Assembly (NCBI GenBank): GCA_027620815.1
Contig: JAQCDH010000040.1
Coordinates: 1-6,903 of the forward strand
Origin: Bacillota bacterium
GTDB taxonomy: Bacteria; Bacillota_I; Bacilli_A; Acholeplasmatales; Acholeplasmataceae
Length of the DNA: 6,903 bases
Direction: 5' to 3'
The notes beneath the pieces were generated by a model. It saw only the letters and a program-made list of their open reading frames with translations. It did not search any database and had not been told where the DNA came from. This document shows, piece by piece, positions 5,858-6,903 of the stretch (positions are counted from its first letter, which is position 1; every line of letters starts with the position of its first letter). The translations under genes were made by a program, and so were the position numbers.

Positions 5858-6652
5858 CTATGTTAACTTCACTAAAGTCATAAGGTCTCGAAATCTTTTA
5901 ATGAGCCTCAAGGCTTTCACACGATTGACCTCATCATGACCAGTGGCTAAGACATCAACCAGTTCTGTTAAGGTATAGTTTGATGATACATAGACGGGTA
6001 AAGATGCACTTAACCTATATTGAATCAGTGGCATTAAAATTTCATCTCTAAACCAAGGAGAATGAAACTCACCACCTAAATCATCTAGTATTAATATGGC
6101 TGTTTGTTTTAAGATATTGATTCTTTTTTCAATGGTCCCCTCATCAATCCCTTGTTTAAATCCGCGTATCAAATCAGGCACATATGTAAAAATAACATCA
6201 ACATCATGGGTCGCATAAGAAGCTGCAATCGCGGACAATAAATAACTTTTTCCTGATCCATAGGGACCATAGATATAAAGACCTTTAGTTGCTTTTTTAT
6301 CTAAATACATAGAAATAGAATCTTCTGCTGCTTTTTTAGCCGTCTTACGATTTTCTGTTTTTTCATGAAAATCATTTAAACTTGCATGCTGAATATAAAT
6401 ATCACTATCAAAATAAGATAAGTATTTTCTAAGTTTTAATTGTTTCATCGCATACGCTTTTTCTTTTGTGGGACGGTAAACAATCTCAATATAAGGCGAT
6501 GTCATTAACACTGGAAGATAGCCATCATATTCTGTTTGGTCATATTTATCCATTAAATATTGATACACTTTTAAAACATCTTGATCATCGATGTTTAGAT
6601 CTTTTGTTTCATCATCTTTTAAAATAACCTGACGCATCTCTTCAAGAGTCAT
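5858..6652 (-). CDS. dnaI: Primosomal protein DnaI (replicative helicase loader)
   Basis: An AAA+ ATPase that loads the replicative hexameric helicase (DnaC in Bacillus naming) at the origin and at restart sites. The N-terminal helicase-binding domain (about 1-85) is followed by the ATPase domain: Walker A GPYGSGKS (129-136), Walker B ILILDD (186-191), sensor I S-S-N (223-225) and C-terminal arginines (R249, R253) in the region of the arginine finger/sensor II. With 264 residues it is shorter than Bacillus DnaI (about 311). It contains no cysteine at all, so the zinc site normally found in the N-domain is lost, although the surrounding G-Y-x-P-V-L and I-x-x-x-Y-x-P pattern remains. ATG 6652 overlaps the dnaB stop codon (ATGA), with a strong GAGGAGG 8 bases upstream, indicating a coupled operon. 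It ends in TAG, 76 bases before thrS. Confidence 0.93.
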   Translation of the reverse strand: MTLEEMRQVILKDDETKDLNIDDQDVLKVYQYLMDKYDQTEYDGYLPVLMTSPYIEIVYRPTKEKAYAMKQLKLRKYLSYFDSDIYIQHASLNDFHEKTENRKTAKKAAEDSISMYLDKKATKGLYIYGPYGSGKSYLLSAIAASYATHDVDVIFTYVPDLIRGFKQGIDEGTIEKRINILKQTAILILDDLGGEFHSPWFRDEILMPLIQYRLSASLPVYVSSNYTLTELVDVLATGHDEVNRVKALRLIKRFRDLMTLVKLT

Positions 6653-6903
6653 AGTGCTTCCTCCTCTTTTTTGAGTTGTTCTAAGTAGCTATCTAACCAA
6701 TCAGGTTCGACTGAAACACGCACAGACTTTTTATATGTCTTTTTTTGAAAGGTTGATTCTAATTTTGTTGTCATTTCAATCGCATCTTCTGATGTTGAAA
6801 CGCCTTTCGATAACCAGTCATTTAATATTTTTTCTAAATAATGAAGATGTGGTAAAATACCATCTTTTCTTTTTAAAACAAAAATGAGTAAGACATTAAT
6901 CAC
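6649..6903 (-). CDS. dnaB: C-terminal part of replication initiation protein DnaB (DnaB/DnaD family)
   Basis: The last 84 residues of a protein whose 5' part lies beyond the window. The first visible codon, GTG at 6903, is internal, not a start: V-I-N-V-L-L continues a family helix. The segment matches the end of the DnaB/DnaD C-terminal (DDBH2) domain, including the Y-x-x-x-I-L-x-x-W motif (YLEKILNDW, about 22-30) that takes part in DNA binding. A basic linker and an acidic tail with W-L-x-x-Y follow. In Bacillus, DnaB works after DnaA and DnaD at the origin to bring in the DnaI-helicase complex. Its position immediately before dnaI favours DnaB over DnaD. The Bacillus dnaB name refers to this initiation protein and not to the helicase. 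It ends in TGA within the dnaI ATG overlap. Confidence 0.85.
   Translation of the reverse strand: MINVLLIFVLKRKDGILPHLHYLEKILNDWLSKGVSTSEDAIEMTTKLESTFQKKTYKKSVRVSVEPDWLDSYLEQLKKEEEAL

Noticed and set aside
6901..6903. GTG at the right edge as the start of a small 84-residue protein
   Set aside because: The sequence fits the interior of the DnaB/DnaD C-terminal domain, and the frame is open at the edge, so the gene is truncated by the window.

Overview
The window is AT-rich, uses TGA as a stop codon (it ends the MFS, crr and dnaB genes) and TGG for Trp, and has small, tightly packed Firmicutes-type genes. Gene content and order (dnaB-dnaI-thrS, an EIIA-Glc/Enzyme I pair, a short DnaI, start sites hugging -10 boxes) suggest a low-GC Firmicutes or standard-code Mollicutes chromosome, most like the Acholeplasma group. 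The TGA stops argue against Mycoplasma/Spiroplasma with code 4. This taxonomic call is an inference from composition and synteny only.

Layout. 1-106 (-): N-terminus of an unidentified protein, possibly OsmC/Ohr-like, cut by the window edge. 107-138: 32-bp divergent promoter region with overlapping -10 boxes. 139-1308 (+): 12-TM MFS drug:H+ antiporter-type transporter, apparently with a leaderless GTG start. 1309-1450: non-coding, with promoter candidates and a cre-like palindrome. 1451-3546 (+): a two-gene PTS operon, EIIA-Glc-like (crr) and Enzyme I (ptsI), coupled by an ATGA overlap. 3530-3560: a bidirectional terminator that overlaps the ends of both converging genes. 3559-3858 (-): C-terminal remnant of an ABC-2/NatB-type permease directly behind thrS. 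3868-5781 (-): full-length threonyl-tRNA synthetase. 5782-5857: a short promoter region containing a hairpin with a U-run. 5858-6652 (-): dnaI helicase loader. 6649-6903 (-): C-terminal end of dnaB/dnaD-type replication initiation protein, cut by the window edge. No stretch longer than 300 bases lacks a gene.

How the genes fit together. The right half is the old Firmicutes replication-initiation block (DnaB recruits the DnaI-loaded helicase to the origin) followed by thrS, as in Bacillus where dnaB-dnaI-ytxC-thrS are consecutive; ytxC is absent here. The left half is sugar transport: Enzyme I takes phosphate from PEP and passes it through HPr (not in this window) to the EIIA, which would serve an EIIBC partner encoded elsewhere. 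Most of the window is ordinary housekeeping. The points worth attention are the decayed permease with a perfect 12-bp inverted repeat across the thrS stop codon, a DnaI with no cysteines and therefore no standard zinc site, an altered active-site loop in Enzyme I, and the very compact promoter/start arrangements. I see no convincing undescribed multi-gene system.
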